Positions 8,146 to 17,262 are shown, counted from the first letter of the stretch. The stretch: DNA of 37,322 nt from Thiobacillus sp. (GCA_024709685.1 JANJWF010000136.1:1-37322), one strand, 5' to 3'. Program-made: numbers and translations. Notes: generated by a model not told the origin, from the letters alone.

Positions 8146-8466
8146 TTACAGATAGGCCTTGGCTTCTTCGCCGGGATTGGGCAGCCCCGCGACCCGCCAT
8201 GCCTCGCGGGGACTGGGGAACAGGTGCTGTGCGCAGTTGGCGTCCTGTCCGGTGAGGTGGCAGACATGCCTGAGCGCGGTCACGGTGCCGTGCTTGGCAA
8301 ACTCGTGCCGCAGGGTGTGCAGCAGGCCGAGTTGCAATTCGCTGAGCTGGCCCAGGCCGTCAGTCTCGGCAATGCGATCGGCCAGACTTTCGCTCCACAC
8401 ATCCGGGTCGATCAGAAACCCGTCAGGATCGAAAACGGCGGTGCTGGGCGCGTTGGAGGTTCTCAT
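8146..8466 (-). CDS. DsrC/TusE-family protein lacking both conserved cysteines
   Basis: A 106-residue DsrC/TusE/DsvC-family protein. Support comes from the opening FDPDGFLIDPDVWSESLAD, the central helix LGLLHTLRHEFAKHG, and the ending LFPSPREAWRVAGLPNP, which aligns with the DsrC ending LFP...CKFAGLPKPTGC. In working DsrC the penultimate cysteine and one about ten residues earlier carry sulfur; TusE keeps the last one. Here tryptophan 90 and glutamate 101 occupy those places, and the chain runs on as EAKAYL. The only cysteines are at 69 and 78. It therefore cannot be an ordinary sulfur carrier. Cysteine-free relatives have been described as possible regulators (RspA-type, recalled from memory). 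AGGAG precedes the ATG. It is followed by the unknown gene at 7456-8118. Confidence 0.85.
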   Translation of the reverse strand: MRTSNAPSTAVFDPDGFLIDPDVWSESLADRIAETDGLGQLSELQLGLLHTLRHEFAKHGTVTALRHVCHLTGQDANCAQHLFPSPREAWRVAGLPNPGEEAKAYL

Positions 8467-8568
8467 CGCAAGCTCCTCAAGAATGGCTTATGTAGATCTT
8501 ATGTAGATATAGCACCCCATCGGGAATCGGCCAAAGCGGGGTTTTGCGCCGCGTGGCGGCCCTGATTT

Positions 8569-9603
8569 TCAGGCGTTTTCGAGCTGGGTGACCAGCTTGC
8601 GTACCGGTGCGGGCAGCGCGGCATTGAGCGCGTCGGCCGGCGGCAGCCAGATCTGGTCTGGGGATGTGGTCAGCCGGGGCGCAAGCCGCATCTGGACGGG
8701 CTGGATATGCAGCCTGAAATGGGTGAAGCTGTGGCTGAGCCGTGGCAGCGCATGCTGCGACTGCGCAACGAAGCCGTAACGGTCGCGGCACAGCGCGGCC
8801 GGGTCGCTGTCGGAGGGGAGCTCGGGGAGGCTCCACAAGCCGCCCCATATTCCCCGTGCCGGGCGCTTTTCCAGCATCAGCTCGCCGCGATCGAGCAACA
8901 GCAGCATCTGCACCTGCCTTTCGGGCAGCGTCTTCCTGGGGCGTGGCGTCGGCAGCTCGGCGGTGCGCCCCTGGTTGTGGGCGGTGCAGTCGGCGTTGAC
9001 CGGGCAGGCGTTGCAGGCAGGCCGGCCACGGGTACAAACCAGCGCCCCGAGATCCATCATTCCCTGGGTGTAGGCCTCGATGGCATTTCCCGGCAGACGC
9101 GACTCGGCGAGTTGCCAGAGTGCAGACTCCACTTTCCGGTCGCCCGGCCAGCCGTCAATTCCCCCGTGGCGCGCCAGCACGCGCTTGACGTTTCCGTCGA
9201 GGATCGCGCAGCGCTGGCCGAATGCCAGTGCTGCGATGGCGGCGGCGGTCGAGCGTCCGATGCCGGGGAGTTGCTCCATGGCGGCGGGTGCAGCCGGAAA
9301 CCGGCCATCGTAGCGTTCCGCGACGGCGCGTGCGGCGGCGTGCAGGTTGCGTGCGCGGCTGTAATAGCCGAGTCCGCTCCATAGGGCGAGCACTTCGTCT
9401 TCGTGGGCGGCGGCAAGGGTCGCCAGATCCGGAAAGCGCGCTACGAAGCGCTCGAAATAGGGCACCACGGTGGCGACCTGGGTCTGCTGCAGCATGATTT
9501 CCGACAGCCAGATGCGATAAGGGTCGCGGCTGGCCTGCCAGGGCAGGGCGCTGCGCCCATGCCGCTGCTGCCAGTGGATCACGCGGGAAGCAAATGTTTT
9601 CAC
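8569..9603 (-). CDS. mutY: A/G-specific adenine DNA glycosylase
   Basis: MutY removes adenine mispaired with 8-oxoguanine or guanine. In 344 residues the catalytic glutamate is at about 35 (SEIMLQQTQV), the helix-hairpin-helix is LPGIGRSTA at 112-120, and the catalytic aspartate is at about 136 (ILDGNVKRVL). The iron-sulfur cluster cysteines are at 190, 197, 200 and 206 (C-x6-C-x2-C-x5-C). The C-terminal Nudix-like 8-oxoG recognition domain (LLLLDRGELMLEKRP, GIWGGLWSLPE, LSHSFTHFRLHI) is complete. Start ATG at 9603 gives full family length. It lies 63 bases downstream of the DUF1631 gene on the same strand. Confidence 0.96.
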   Translation of the reverse strand: MKTFASRVIHWQQRHGRSALPWQASRDPYRIWLSEIMLQQTQVATVVPYFERFVARFPDLATLAAAHEDEVLALWSGLGYYSRARNLHAAARAVAERYDGRFPAAPAAMEQLPGIGRSTAAAIAALAFGQRCAILDGNVKRVLARHGGIDGWPGDRKVESALWQLAESRLPGNAIEAYTQGMMDLGALVCTRGRPACNACPVNADCTAHNQGRTAELPTPRPRKTLPERQVQMLLLLDRGELMLEKRPARGIWGGLWSLPELPSDSDPAALCRDRYGFVAQSQHALPRLSHSFTHFRLHIQPVQMRLAPRLTTSPDQIWLPPADALNAALPAPVRKLVTQLENA

Positions 9604-9666
9604 CCCGGCAGAGTAGCCGGGGAGCCTGGGTGAATCAATGGCCGCGAAATGACGGAGCGCCAGGCC

Positions 9667-11844
9667 TCAGGCGTAGCCGAGTTTCTGGCGAAACAGGTTC
9701 ATCAACTTGCCGAACGCCGACCCGGTGATGGACTTGCGCTCGACCAGCACGGCTTCGCCACGGCGCAGCTTGTCCGCGAGACGATACAGGCCGATGGAGA
9801 AGCTGCTCATGCCATCGCGATCCGAAAACAGATAGGTGTTTTTCATGCCGCTCACCCAGCCCAGTCGCGCCCAGCGGAAGGTGCCGTCCTCATAGTGGAA
9901 CTCCACCCAGTCGCCCTTGTTCAAGGTCCGGATTCGCTGAGTGAAATCATCTTCGATTTCACGCGCGGCGGGCTCGGCCTGGGGGGCGGGTGCAGCCGTT
10001 GCAGTCGGGGCCGTTATTTCGGCGATTTCTTCGGGTGTGATATCGGGAAGCGGCACCGGCTGGGTGTTGGGACGCACAGAGTTGGCGTGCAGAATGACGA
10101 GCGTGGCGAAGAAACGGTCTGCCTGCTTCTTTGGCAATTCGATTCCGGCGACACCCTCGCGCAGACGCTTTAGCAGCCCGGGCAGAATGCGCACCAGCAT
10201 CAGCCGCGCATCCATGTCGGACTTGGGCTGCACGCTCCACACCAGTTCGCGCATGGTTTCGACATGGCTATTGAAATGCGCACTTTGTTCGCCTTCATTC
10301 ACGTAATCGGCAATCAGCAACTGTGCCCAGTCGCGCTGCAGAAACACGCGCATGGCGTCCGCGACAGGCTGGTCCTGAAGGGTGCGCTGGATGATGTCGC
10401 GCACGACGACCGGCGCAAGCTCGGCGCGCTCGGCCTGCTTGATCCTCGCGATGTCTTGCTGCAGGCTGGCGTCCGCTGTCTCTTCCAGCGTGTTCTCCAG
10501 CGCAACCTCCATTGCCTCCAGTTCTGCGGCAGCGGTGTCGAACACCGCGATGTCCTGCTCGAAATTGTCGAGTACCCGGCTGACTATCTGCGAAATGGCT
10601 TCCAGCCGCGCGTGGCCAGAGGGATTGTCGCCCAGGTAGATCGCAAGCGCGGCGATCGCATCCAGCATGCGGCGCACCGGGTGGTTCTGCTGCGAGAAGA
10701 AGTTGCGGTCGAGCATCGCCGCCTTCAGCACAGGGATCTGTAGACGGGCGATCTGCGCCTTGAGCCGGTCGGGGATGCCGGGTTCGTCGAACACCACGTC
10801 GAACAGCATCGCCACTGCGTCCACCAGCACGGCGTCAAGCGCGCTGGCAGTCTGCATCACCGGGCTTTGCTGCAGGCTGCGCAGCACGTTATGGATGGTG
10901 GTGGCTTCCAGCACCGGCAGTTCGAAGCGGCCGCCGTCGGGCAGTGTGACGGCGCCGGCCTGCAACTGGCCGAGCGAATCGAGTAGGCTGAATCCGGGAA
11001 GGCCCGCAGCTACCGGGCCAACACCTCCTGATATAGCGTCGCCGCGTGCCATTTGCTCGAATAGCTTGAGCATGTCGCCGTTCGCCTGGTCCTGCGGGAC
11101 AGCGCGGGGAGCGGCCGTCACGGCGGCGCCCTTGGCCGGGTTTTGAGCCCGTTTTCTTGACCCGGCCTTGAGGTCGGGCAGGACGTTCTGATCGATCAGG
11201 CAATGGTTGATGGACTGGTAGATCTGCGCGAGTTCCGTTGTCAGCACCAGATCGAACTGGTTCAGCAGCACGATCCGTACGCCCGGTTCCGACTGCATCC
11301 GCGCAATACCGTCCAGTAGCGCTTCGCACAATGCGCGCGGGCCGAGCGGACTGTCATTCTCGGACAGATCTGTGCGGCCCAGCAGGTGGGCGATTCGGGC
11401 ATCCAGTGCGACCAACTCTTCAGCGCAGTTGAAGCGCAGCCGCGAGGTGGCCTTGTCGAGCGCCAGCGTGATTTCGAAATCGTCCTCCTCCACCAGCGAC
11501 AGCTTGGACAGGTCGAGCGCGGCGGTCTTGTCACGGCCATGAACAAAGTCGTTGAAAGCCGTGCAATAGGCGTCCTTGCATACGCTTAGCAGTTCATTGG
11601 CCTGTTTGTTGAGGAGGGTCTGGGTGGCATAGTAGGCATTGCGGGTTTCCAGCAGTGGCGAGCGTTCGGCCATCGCCAGAAGGGTATTTTCCATCGATTC
11701 CGCATGCCGGGTCAGCACGCGGGTCGTACCTTCGATCAACAGATCGCGGCTGGCATGCAGGAGGGACAGCGTTTCGGCCGAGACGTGAGGACGGCGCGAA
11801 CGCTCGAATTGATTGAGATTGACTACGACTGAATTGTCTGACAT
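9667..11844 (-). CDS. DUF1631 family protein
   Basis: A 725-residue soluble, mainly helical protein of the DUF1631 family, found in beta- and gammaproteobacteria and without an assigned function. The N-terminal half (FNDFVHGRDK, SLVEEDDFEITLALDKA) and the long central helical region, with the QNHPVRRMLDAIAALAIYLGD segment, are family features. A proline/alanine-rich linker at about 600-630 separates a C-terminal beta domain. That domain contains LNKGDWVEFHYEDGTFRWARLGWVSG and FSDRDGMSSFSIGLYRLADKL, resembling a PilZ-like barrel; this likeness is my impression, and I do not see a confident RxxxR c-di-GMP motif. The ATG at 11844 starts a typical opening. Confidence 0.88.
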   Translation of the reverse strand: MSDNSVVVNLNQFERSRRPHVSAETLSLLHASRDLLIEGTTRVLTRHAESMENTLLAMAERSPLLETRNAYYATQTLLNKQANELLSVCKDAYCTAFNDFVHGRDKTAALDLSKLSLVEEDDFEITLALDKATSRLRFNCAEELVALDARIAHLLGRTDLSENDSPLGPRALCEALLDGIARMQSEPGVRIVLLNQFDLVLTTELAQIYQSINHCLIDQNVLPDLKAGSRKRAQNPAKGAAVTAAPRAVPQDQANGDMLKLFEQMARGDAISGGVGPVAAGLPGFSLLDSLGQLQAGAVTLPDGGRFELPVLEATTIHNVLRSLQQSPVMQTASALDAVLVDAVAMLFDVVFDEPGIPDRLKAQIARLQIPVLKAAMLDRNFFSQQNHPVRRMLDAIAALAIYLGDNPSGHARLEAISQIVSRVLDNFEQDIAVFDTAAAELEAMEVALENTLEETADASLQQDIARIKQAERAELAPVVVRDIIQRTLQDQPVADAMRVFLQRDWAQLLIADYVNEGEQSAHFNSHVETMRELVWSVQPKSDMDARLMLVRILPGLLKRLREGVAGIELPKKQADRFFATLVILHANSVRPNTQPVPLPDITPEEIAEITAPTATAAPAPQAEPAAREIEDDFTQRIRTLNKGDWVEFHYEDGTFRWARLGWVSGMKNTYLFSDRDGMSSFSIGLYRLADKLRRGEAVLVERKSITGSAFGKLMNLFRQKLGYA

Positions 11845-12163
11845 CTCGGCTCCATAGTTTTCACCTCGCGTATCGGACGCGGGTCACCTGGAACGGGGAT
11901 GAAGCCTGCGCTGGCGGCGATCCGGCTGTTTGATGCGCGGGGCGCGTCTGGCCGGTCATCTTGCAGCCGTGCATGGCGGCGGGCTTTCCCTGTTCGGTGG
12001 TCGGCGCTGCCAATAGAAGGGGATACGCCGCCAACCCGTTAGCGGCCGGGCGTGGGACGAACTTGAGCGCGTTCGGGCCGAATATTCCGGCTGCGCTCGC
12101 AGGGATGTGCAAAATCTGGCGCAGGACGGTGTTGCGGTGGGGGGGTGACGGAATCCGGCCGTG
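11845..12163. other. 319-base gene-free stretch before tRNA-Gly
   Basis: Lies between the start of the DUF1631 gene and the 3' end of the tRNA. Open frames that cross it on either strand run into the tRNA or have poor coding character, and I call none. I see no terminator, repeat or promoter that I would defend, although a promoter for the DUF1631 gene must be here or upstream. Confidence 0.5.
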
Positions 12164-12237
12164 TGGAGCGGGCGAAGGGAATCGAACCCTCCTCATGAGC
12201 TTGGGAAGCTCAGGTAATGCCACTATACGACGCCCGC
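12164..12237 (-). tRNA. tRNA-Gly (anticodon CCC)
   Basis: A complete cloverleaf read from the minus strand. The acceptor arm GCGGGCG at the 5' end pairs with CGCCCGC at the 3' end; the discriminator base is T and CCA is encoded. The anticodon stem TGAGC/GCTCA encloses the loop TTCCCAA, giving anticodon CCC, which reads the glycine codon GGG. The T arm contains GGTTCGATTCC. Length is 74 bases with CCA. Strong GC pairing and the intact arms make this firm. Confidence 0.96.
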
Positions 12238-12250
12238 GCGGTGCCCGTTT

Positions 12251-12274
12251 CCTTAGGGTACTCGTGCCCTAAGG
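12251..12274. repeat. Perfect 8-bp hairpin upstream of both thiS and tRNA-Gly
   Basis: CCTTAGGG (12251-12258) pairs perfectly with CCCTAAGG (12267-12274) across the loop TACTCGTG. It sits in the divergent gap: 13 bases before the tRNA on the minus strand and about 46 bases before the thiS start on the plus strand. On the plus strand its right arm covers the first half of AAGGAGG (12271-12277), a strong ribosome-binding-like sequence. No T-run follows, so a terminator is not indicated. Confidence 0.55.
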
Positions 12275-12320
12275 AGGTAGAATTCGGCATCATACTGAAA
12301 CTTACGCCCGGAAAGAAGTT

Positions 12321-12524
12321 GTGATTGAACTGGTCATCAACGGCGAATCCCGCAGCTTCCCTGCGCCGCTCACCGTGGCCCGACTGATCGAGACGCTCGA
12401 TCTGGCGGGAAAACGCATCGCCATCGAAAAGAATGGCGAAATCGTCCCGCGCAGCCAGCACGCAGGCACCCCGCTTGCCAGCGGCGACCGCCTGGAAGTC
12501 GTCGTCGCGGTCGGCGGCGGCTGA
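12321..12524 (+). CDS. thiS: Sulfur carrier protein ThiS
   Basis: A 67-residue ubiquitin-like protein that carries sulfur as a C-terminal thiocarboxylate for thiazole formation in thiamine synthesis. It starts at GTG (12321; the open frame begins VIELVINGE), has the beta-grasp pattern with LEVVVAVGGG at the end, and finishes with the required double glycine. The start is supported by the normal family length and a purine-rich GGAAAGAAG just upstream. thiG follows after 34 bases; the two products act together. Confidence 0.95.
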   Translation: MIELVINGESRSFPAPLTVARLIETLDLAGKRIAIEKNGEIVPRSQHAGTPLASGDRLEVVVAVGGG

Positions 12525-12558
12525 TCCATCCATTTTCCTGTTTTAGCCTTCTGAACCC

Positions 12559-13347
12559 ATGGAACCACTCGTCATCGCCGGACAATCCTATGCCTCCCGC
12601 CTGCTGGTCGGTACCGGCAAATACAAGGATTTTGAACAGACCCGCCTCGCGGTCGAGGCTTCGGGTGCGGAAATCGTCACCGTTGCCATCCGTCGCACCA
12701 ACATCGGCCAGGACACCAGCCAGCCCAGCCTGCTGGACGCGCTGCCGCCGTCGAAATACACCTACCTGCCGAATACCGCCGGCTGCTATACGGCGGACGA
12801 CGCGATCCGCACCCTGCGGCTGGCGCGCGAATTGCTGGACGGCCATTCATTGGTCAAGCTCGAGGTGCTGGGCGACGCCGAATCGCTGTATCCCAATGTC
12901 GCCGAAACGGTGAAGGCCGCCGAAGTGCTGGTGAAGGACGGCTTCCAGGTGATGGTCTATACGTCGGACGACCCGATCGCAGCGAAGCAACTGGAGGATA
13001 TCGGCTGCGTTGCGGTGATGCCGCTGGCGAGCCTGATCGGCTCAGGCATGGGCATTTTGAACCCCTGGAATTTGCAGATCATCATCGACCGCATCTCGGT
13101 GCCGGTGATCGTCGACGCCGGCGTCGGCACCGCCAGCGACGCTGCCATCGCGATGGAACTCGGCTGCGACGCCGTGCTGATGAATACCGCGATCGCCGGC
13201 GCCGGCAATCCGGTGCTGATGGCGTCCGCGATGAAGAAGGCGGTCGAGGCCGGCCGCGAGGCTTTCCTCGCCGGCCGCATGCCGAAGAAGGTCTACCAGG
13301 CCAGCCCGAGCTCGCCTACCAGCGGCCTCATCACCGGCACCAAATAG
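12559..13347 (+). CDS. thiG: Thiazole synthase
   Basis: ThiG is a TIM-barrel enzyme that condenses deoxyxylulose 5-phosphate, dehydroglycine and ThiS thiocarboxylate to the thiazole phosphate of thiamine. The 262-residue protein has the opening [10 protein letters not shown], the Schiff-base lysine at about 100 in LVKLEVLGD, the [10 protein letters not shown] loop, the phosphate-binding VIVDAGVGT segment and the C-terminal [11 protein letters not shown]. It follows thiS and is four bases from trmB, so the three genes probably form one transcript. Confidence 0.97.
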   Translation: MEPLVIAGQSYASRLLVGTGKYKDFEQTRLAVEASGAEIVTVAIRRTNIGQDTSQPSLLDALPPSKYTYLPNTAGCYTADDAIRTLRLARELLDGHSLVKLEVLGDAESLYPNVAETVKAAEVLVKDGFQVMVYTSDDPIAAKQLEDIGCVAVMPLASLIGSGMGILNPWNLQIIIDRISVPVIVDAGVGTASDAAIAMELGCDAVLMNTAIAGAGNPVLMASAMKKAVEAGREAFLAGRMPKKVYQASPSSPTSGLITGTK

Positions 13348-13351
13348 CAGG

Positions 13352-14053
13352 ATGCCGACCGACACCGGCGCGCACCCGCGCATCCGTTCGTATGTGCTGC
13401 GCGCCGGGCGCGTCGGGTCGGGCCAGGCGCGCGCGCTGGCCGAACTCGGACCGCAGTTCATGCTGCCGTACCAGGCGGCCGCGCTCGATCTCGACGCCGT
13501 ATTCGGCCGCGCTGCTGCAAATTCACACCCGGTGCCGCGCATCCTGGAAATCGGCTTCGGCATGGGCGAGGGGCTGGCCGGGATTGCCGCCGCCCATCCC
13601 GAAAACGACTACCTCGGCGTCGAGGTCCACACCCCCGGCGTCGGCGCGCTCCTCAAGCAGATCGGCGAGTGCGGGCTCACCAACGTCCGTGTTGTCCAGC
13701 ATGACGCGGTCGACGTGCTGACCCACATGCTGGCGCCGGACAGCCTCGCCGGGGTGCACATCTTCTTTCCCGACCCCTGGCACAAGAAGCGCCACCACAA
13801 ACGCCGCCTGATCCAGCCACCGCTGGTGGGACTGCTGACAAGCCGACTGGCCCCCGGCGGCTACATTCATCTGGCCACCGACTGGCAGGATTACGCCGAA
13901 CAGATGCTGACGGTGCTCTCGGCCGAACCGCGATTGCAGAACACGGCGACCGATTACGCGCCGCGTCCCGATACCCGCCCGCTCACCAAGTTCGAGCAGC
14001 GCGGCATCCGGCTGGGGCACGGGGTATGGGACCTGGTGTTCCGCCGGACCTGA
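13352..14053 (+). CDS. trmB: tRNA (guanine-N7-)-methyltransferase
   Basis: TrmB methylates N7 of guanine 46 in tRNA using S-adenosylmethionine. In the 233-residue protein the SAM-binding glycine loop is [11 protein letters not shown], followed by [11 protein letters not shown]; the family signature [15 protein letters not shown] is intact, and a [10 protein letters not shown] motif and a TKFEQRG segment lie near the end. The ATG is four bases after the thiG stop, so translation is probably coupled. thiS-thiG-trmB order is common in betaproteobacteria. Confidence 0.95.
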   Translation: MPTDTGAHPRIRSYVLRAGRVGSGQARALAELGPQFMLPYQAAALDLDAVFGRAAANSHPVPRILEIGFGMGEGLAGIAAAHPENDYLGVEVHTPGVGALLKQIGECGLTNVRVVQHDAVDVLTHMLAPDSLAGVHIFFPDPWHKKRHHKRRLIQPPLVGLLTSRLAPGGYIHLATDWQDYAEQMLTVLSAEPRLQNTATDYAPRPDTRPLTKFEQRGIRLGHGVWDLVFRRT

Positions 14054-14086
14054 AGGCCCGCTGCATCATGCGGCTATGATGCAGGC

Positions 14087-14722
14087 ATGGACATCCTCGC
14101 ACTCGTCAAGTCTGGCTTCGCGCTGTTTGCCATCGTCGATCCGGTCGGCGTCATCCCGATTTTTCTCATGGCCACCCAGGGCTACACGCTGGCGCAAAGT
14201 CATGCTGCGGCGCGTGTCGCGGCGTTGACCGTACTCGGCGTGCTGACGCTGTTCACCTTCCTCGGCGAGCCCCTGCTGACGTTCTTCGGGATCCGCCTCG
14301 CCGCCTTCTCGGTGGCGGGCGGGCTGTTATTGCTGCTGCTGGCGCTGTCGATGGTGCAGGCGCATGTCAGCCCGCAACGGCAAACCCAGGATGAGGCGAT
14401 GGAGGTCGAAGAAAGGGATGCGGTCGGTGCGGTTCCGCTGGGGGTGCCGCTTTTGGCGGGACCGGGCGCGATCACCCACGTGATCGTGGCTGCGGGCGCG
14501 GCGCCGAGCGACGTACTGCACCAGAGCCTGTTGCTGATTCCGGTGGCGCTGGTGGCACTGTCGGTCTGGCTGACGTTTCGCGCCGCGCCGATGATCGCCC
14601 GGCGGCTGGGCAAGACCGGCATCCATATCGTCACGCGCCTGATGGGGCTGATCATCGCTGCGATCTCGGTCGAGATGATCGCCAGCGGACTCGCCACGCT
14701 GTTCCCTGGTCTGCTGGGCTGA
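14087..14722 (+). CDS. MarC family integral membrane protein
   Basis: A 211-residue inner-membrane protein of the MarC/UPF0056 family. Six hydrophobic segments can be seen: ALFAIVDPVGVIPIFL, VAALTVLGVLTLFTFLGEPL, AFSVAGGLLLLLLALSM, then VPLLAGPGAITHVIVAAG, LLLIPVALVALSVWLTF and the C-terminal MGLIIAAISVEMIASGL. A charged loop separates the third and fourth. The FAIVDPVG and PLLAGPGAI blocks are family signatures. Function is unknown; an early link to multiple antibiotic resistance has not held up. It starts 33 bases after trmB. Confidence 0.9.
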   Translation: MDILALVKSGFALFAIVDPVGVIPIFLMATQGYTLAQSHAAARVAALTVLGVLTLFTFLGEPLLTFFGIRLAAFSVAGGLLLLLLALSMVQAHVSPQRQTQDEAMEVEERDAVGAVPLGVPLLAGPGAITHVIVAAGAAPSDVLHQSLLLIPVALVALSVWLTFRAAPMIARRLGKTGIHIVTRLMGLIIAAISVEMIASGLATLFPGLLG

Positions 14723-14869
14723 CGACGTTCGGTGTGCACGCGCACCCTGCCGAGCGCGCCGGGTGCCATGCGGATGCGGCCTGCCCGTCCTATCATGCAG
14801 TGTCCGGTCGAGGCCGGCCGGCGCATCGCTGTGACCGGGAAATATTCTTCACCGCAGGAAGGAGCAAGC

Positions 14870-15784
14870 ATGGAATTCGGTATCGTCGGGCTCGGCCGCA
14901 TGGGCGGCAACATGGCGCGGCGACTGGCGCGCAAGGGCATCAGGATCGCACTCAATAACCGCAGCCACGAGGTGAGCGAGGCCATCGCTGCGGAAACCGG
15001 CCACTTCGCCTGCGCCACGCTGTACGACCTGGTCGCGGCATTGCAGGCGCCGCGCATCGTCTGGCTGATGCTGCCGGCTGGCGAGGCGACGGAGACGACA
15101 CTGGCGACGCTGCTGCCGCTGCTGTCCCCCGGTGACCTGGTGGTCGACGGCGGAAACGCGCATTACAAGGACGACCAGCGTCATGCCGAGGCGCTGGCGG
15201 CGCGGCAGATCGATTATGCCGACGCCGGCGTGTCCGGCGGCGTGTGGGGGCTGGAAAACGGCTACTGCATCATGTTCGGCGGCAGCGACACGGCAGCCGC
15301 GCGGCTCAAGCGCTACATGGAAGCGCTGGCGCCGACGCCGGCCACCGGCTGGCTGCATACCGGGCCGGTCGGCTCGGGGCATTTCGTGAAGATGGTTCAC
15401 AACGGGATCGAGTACGGCATGATGCAGGCCTTCGCGGAAGGCTTCGCCCTGATGAGGAACAAGCACGAATTCGATCTGGATCTCGCTGAAATCGCCGAAC
15501 TGTGGCGCCACGGCAGTGTCGTCCGCTCCTGGCTGCTGGATCTTTCGGCGGATTTCCTGGCGCAGGATCAGGCGCTGGCATCCATCGAGCCTTTCGTCGC
15601 CGACTCGGGCGAGGGGCGCTGGACCGCACTGGAAGCGATCGAACAGGGTATCCCCGCACCGGTGATGTCGCTCGCGCTGATGATGCGCTTTGCCAGCCAG
15701 GGCGGGAATGACTATGCGGCGAAGATACTCGCCAAGATGCGCCAGGGCTTCGGTGGTCATGCCGTCAGGGAGGAGGGCAAATGA
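14870..15784 (+). CDS. gnd: 6-phosphogluconate dehydrogenase, short form
   Basis: Oxidises and decarboxylates 6-phosphogluconate to ribulose 5-phosphate. This is the short form (304 residues; the classic enzyme has about 470), lacking the extended C-terminal helical half. Residues 4-13 form the nucleotide fold GIVGLGRMGG, NNRS follows the second strand, VVDGGNAHY is at 91-99, and the catalytic lysine is at about 174 in FVKMVHNGIEYG. The ATG at 14870 has AGGAAGGAG 6-14 bases upstream; an earlier in-frame start adds residues of no family likeness. It overlaps zwf by four bases (ATGA). Cofactor choice (NAD or NADP) is not settled by eye. Confidence 0.94.
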   Translation: MEFGIVGLGRMGGNMARRLARKGIRIALNNRSHEVSEAIAAETGHFACATLYDLVAALQAPRIVWLMLPAGEATETTLATLLPLLSPGDLVVDGGNAHYKDDQRHAEALAARQIDYADAGVSGGVWGLENGYCIMFGGSDTAAARLKRYMEALAPTPATGWLHTGPVGSGHFVKMVHNGIEYGMMQAFAEGFALMRNKHEFDLDLAEIAELWRHGSVVRSWLLDLSADFLAQDQALASIEPFVADSGEGRWTALEAIEQGIPAPVMSLALMMRFASQGGNDYAAKILAKMRQGFGGHAVREEGK

Positions 15785-17262
15785 ACGCCAGACACGAACC
15801 CCAACTGCCGTGCACCTTCGTCATTTTTGGCGCCACCGGCAACCTCTCCAGCAACAAGCTGCTGCCCGCGCTGTACCACCTTGAGGCTGCAGCGCGGCTG
15901 TCGGAATCGCTCAGCATCATCGCTTTTTCTCGTCGGCCATGGGGCGATGACGAGTGGCGCAGTCACATGCGTGAGGTGCTCGCCGGCAAGATCAAGGATG
16001 GGACCGATACGCCCGTATTCAGCCGCTTTCTTGCGCGTTTCAGTTATCAGCAGGGCGATCTCAACGATGCCGCCTCGTATCAGGCACTGGCCAGCCGCCT
16101 GCCGCCCCCCGAGGCGTGTTCGAGCACGGTGTTCTACCTCGCCATCAAGCCATCTGAATTCGCGGCGGTGATCCACAATCTTGAAGCCGTCGGCCTCAAC
16201 CGGCCGCGCGGACAGAATCGCGTGGTGCTTGAAAAGCCCTTTGGCGAGGACGTCGAATCGGCACACACGCTGAATCAGTTGCTGCACCAGCATTTCGATG
16301 AGGAGCAGATCTTCCGTATCGATCATTTTCTCGGCAAGGAAACGGTGCAGAACCTGCTGGTATTCCGCTTTGCCAACACGCTGATCGAACCCTTGTGGAA
16401 CCGCAACTTCATCGACCACGTGCAGATCACCGTGGCCGAATCGATCGGCATCGAGAATCGGGCCGATTACTACGACCGTGCGGGCGCGCTGCGCGACATG
16501 CTGCAGAACCATCTGATGCAGTTGCTCACCGTCGTCGCGATGGAGCCGCCTGCGGCGTTCGAAGCCGATGCCCTGCACGACGAGAAGGTCAAGGTGCTGC
16601 GCTCGATCCGTCCGATCGCCAAGCGTGCGGTGCACGCACATGCGATCCGGGCGCAATACGCGCGCGGGACCATCGACGGCAGGGCAGTGCCTGCTTACCA
16701 GCAGGAAGAAGGCGTCGAGCCGAACTCCATCACCGAGACCTTCGTCGCCGCCAAGTTCTATATCGACAACTGGCGCTGGCGCGGGGTGCCGTTCTATCTG
16801 CGCACCGGCAAGCGCATGGAGCGCCAGACCTCGATGATCGCGATCCGCTTCCGCCTCCCGCCGCAGCAGCTGTTTCGCGAAACCCCGCTCGAGTCGATCG
16901 ATCCCAACTGGATTCTGCTGTCGATCCAGCCCGACGAGTCGATGCGCATGGAAATCTACGTCAAGCAGCCGGGACTCGACATGGACACACGGCTGATGCA
17001 GATGCTCGCCAGCTATCTGAAAACCGACGAGCAGCCTCTCGACGCATACGAGACGCTGCTGCTCGACGTCATCGAGGGCGACCGCTCGCTGTTCCTGCGC
17101 TTCGACGAAATCGAGTGGGCGTGGCGGGTGGTCGATCCCATTCTCAAACACTGGGCGGTCGAACGCGAATACATCCCGACCTATCCCGCGGGCAGTTGGG
17201 GGCCGGCGGATGCTAACCGGCTGTTCGACAGCGACGACCAGGCCTGGCGCAACGAGCTGTGA
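15781..17262 (+). CDS. zwf: Glucose-6-phosphate 1-dehydrogenase
   Basis: First enzyme of the oxidative pentose phosphate pathway, turning glucose 6-phosphate into 6-phosphogluconolactone. At 493 residues it has normal length. The substrate-binding signature RIDHFLGKETVQN starts at residue 179, followed by the LLVFRFAN and WNRNFIDHVQIT blocks; EKPFGED precedes it. The dinucleotide loop near residue 17 reads GATGNLSSNKLLP, with Asn where most enzymes have Asp and Asn-Lys where Arg-Lys is usual. The ATG overlaps the gnd stop, and its own stop overlaps the pgl GTG. Confidence 0.96.
   Translation: MNARHEPQLPCTFVIFGATGNLSSNKLLPALYHLEAAARLSESLSIIAFSRRPWGDDEWRSHMREVLAGKIKDGTDTPVFSRFLARFSYQQGDLNDAASYQALASRLPPPEACSSTVFYLAIKPSEFAAVIHNLEAVGLNRPRGQNRVVLEKPFGEDVESAHTLNQLLHQHFDEEQIFRIDHFLGKETVQNLLVFRFANTLIEPLWNRNFIDHVQITVAESIGIENRADYYDRAGALRDMLQNHLMQLLTVVAMEPPAAFEADALHDEKVKVLRSIRPIAKRAVHAHAIRAQYARGTIDGRAVPAYQQEEGVEPNSITETFVAAKFYIDNWRWRGVPFYLRTGKRMERQTSMIAIRFRLPPQQLFRETPLESIDPNWILLSIQPDESMRMEIYVKQPGLDMDTRLMQMLASYLKTDEQPLDAYETLLLDVIEGDRSLFLRFDEIEWAWRVVDPILKHWAVEREYIPTYPAGSWGPADANRLFDSDDQAWRNEL

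Noticed and set aside
11861-12223. Minus-strand 120-residue frame upstream of the DUF1631 gene
   Set aside because: It includes most of the tRNA-Gly gene, so it is not a protein gene.
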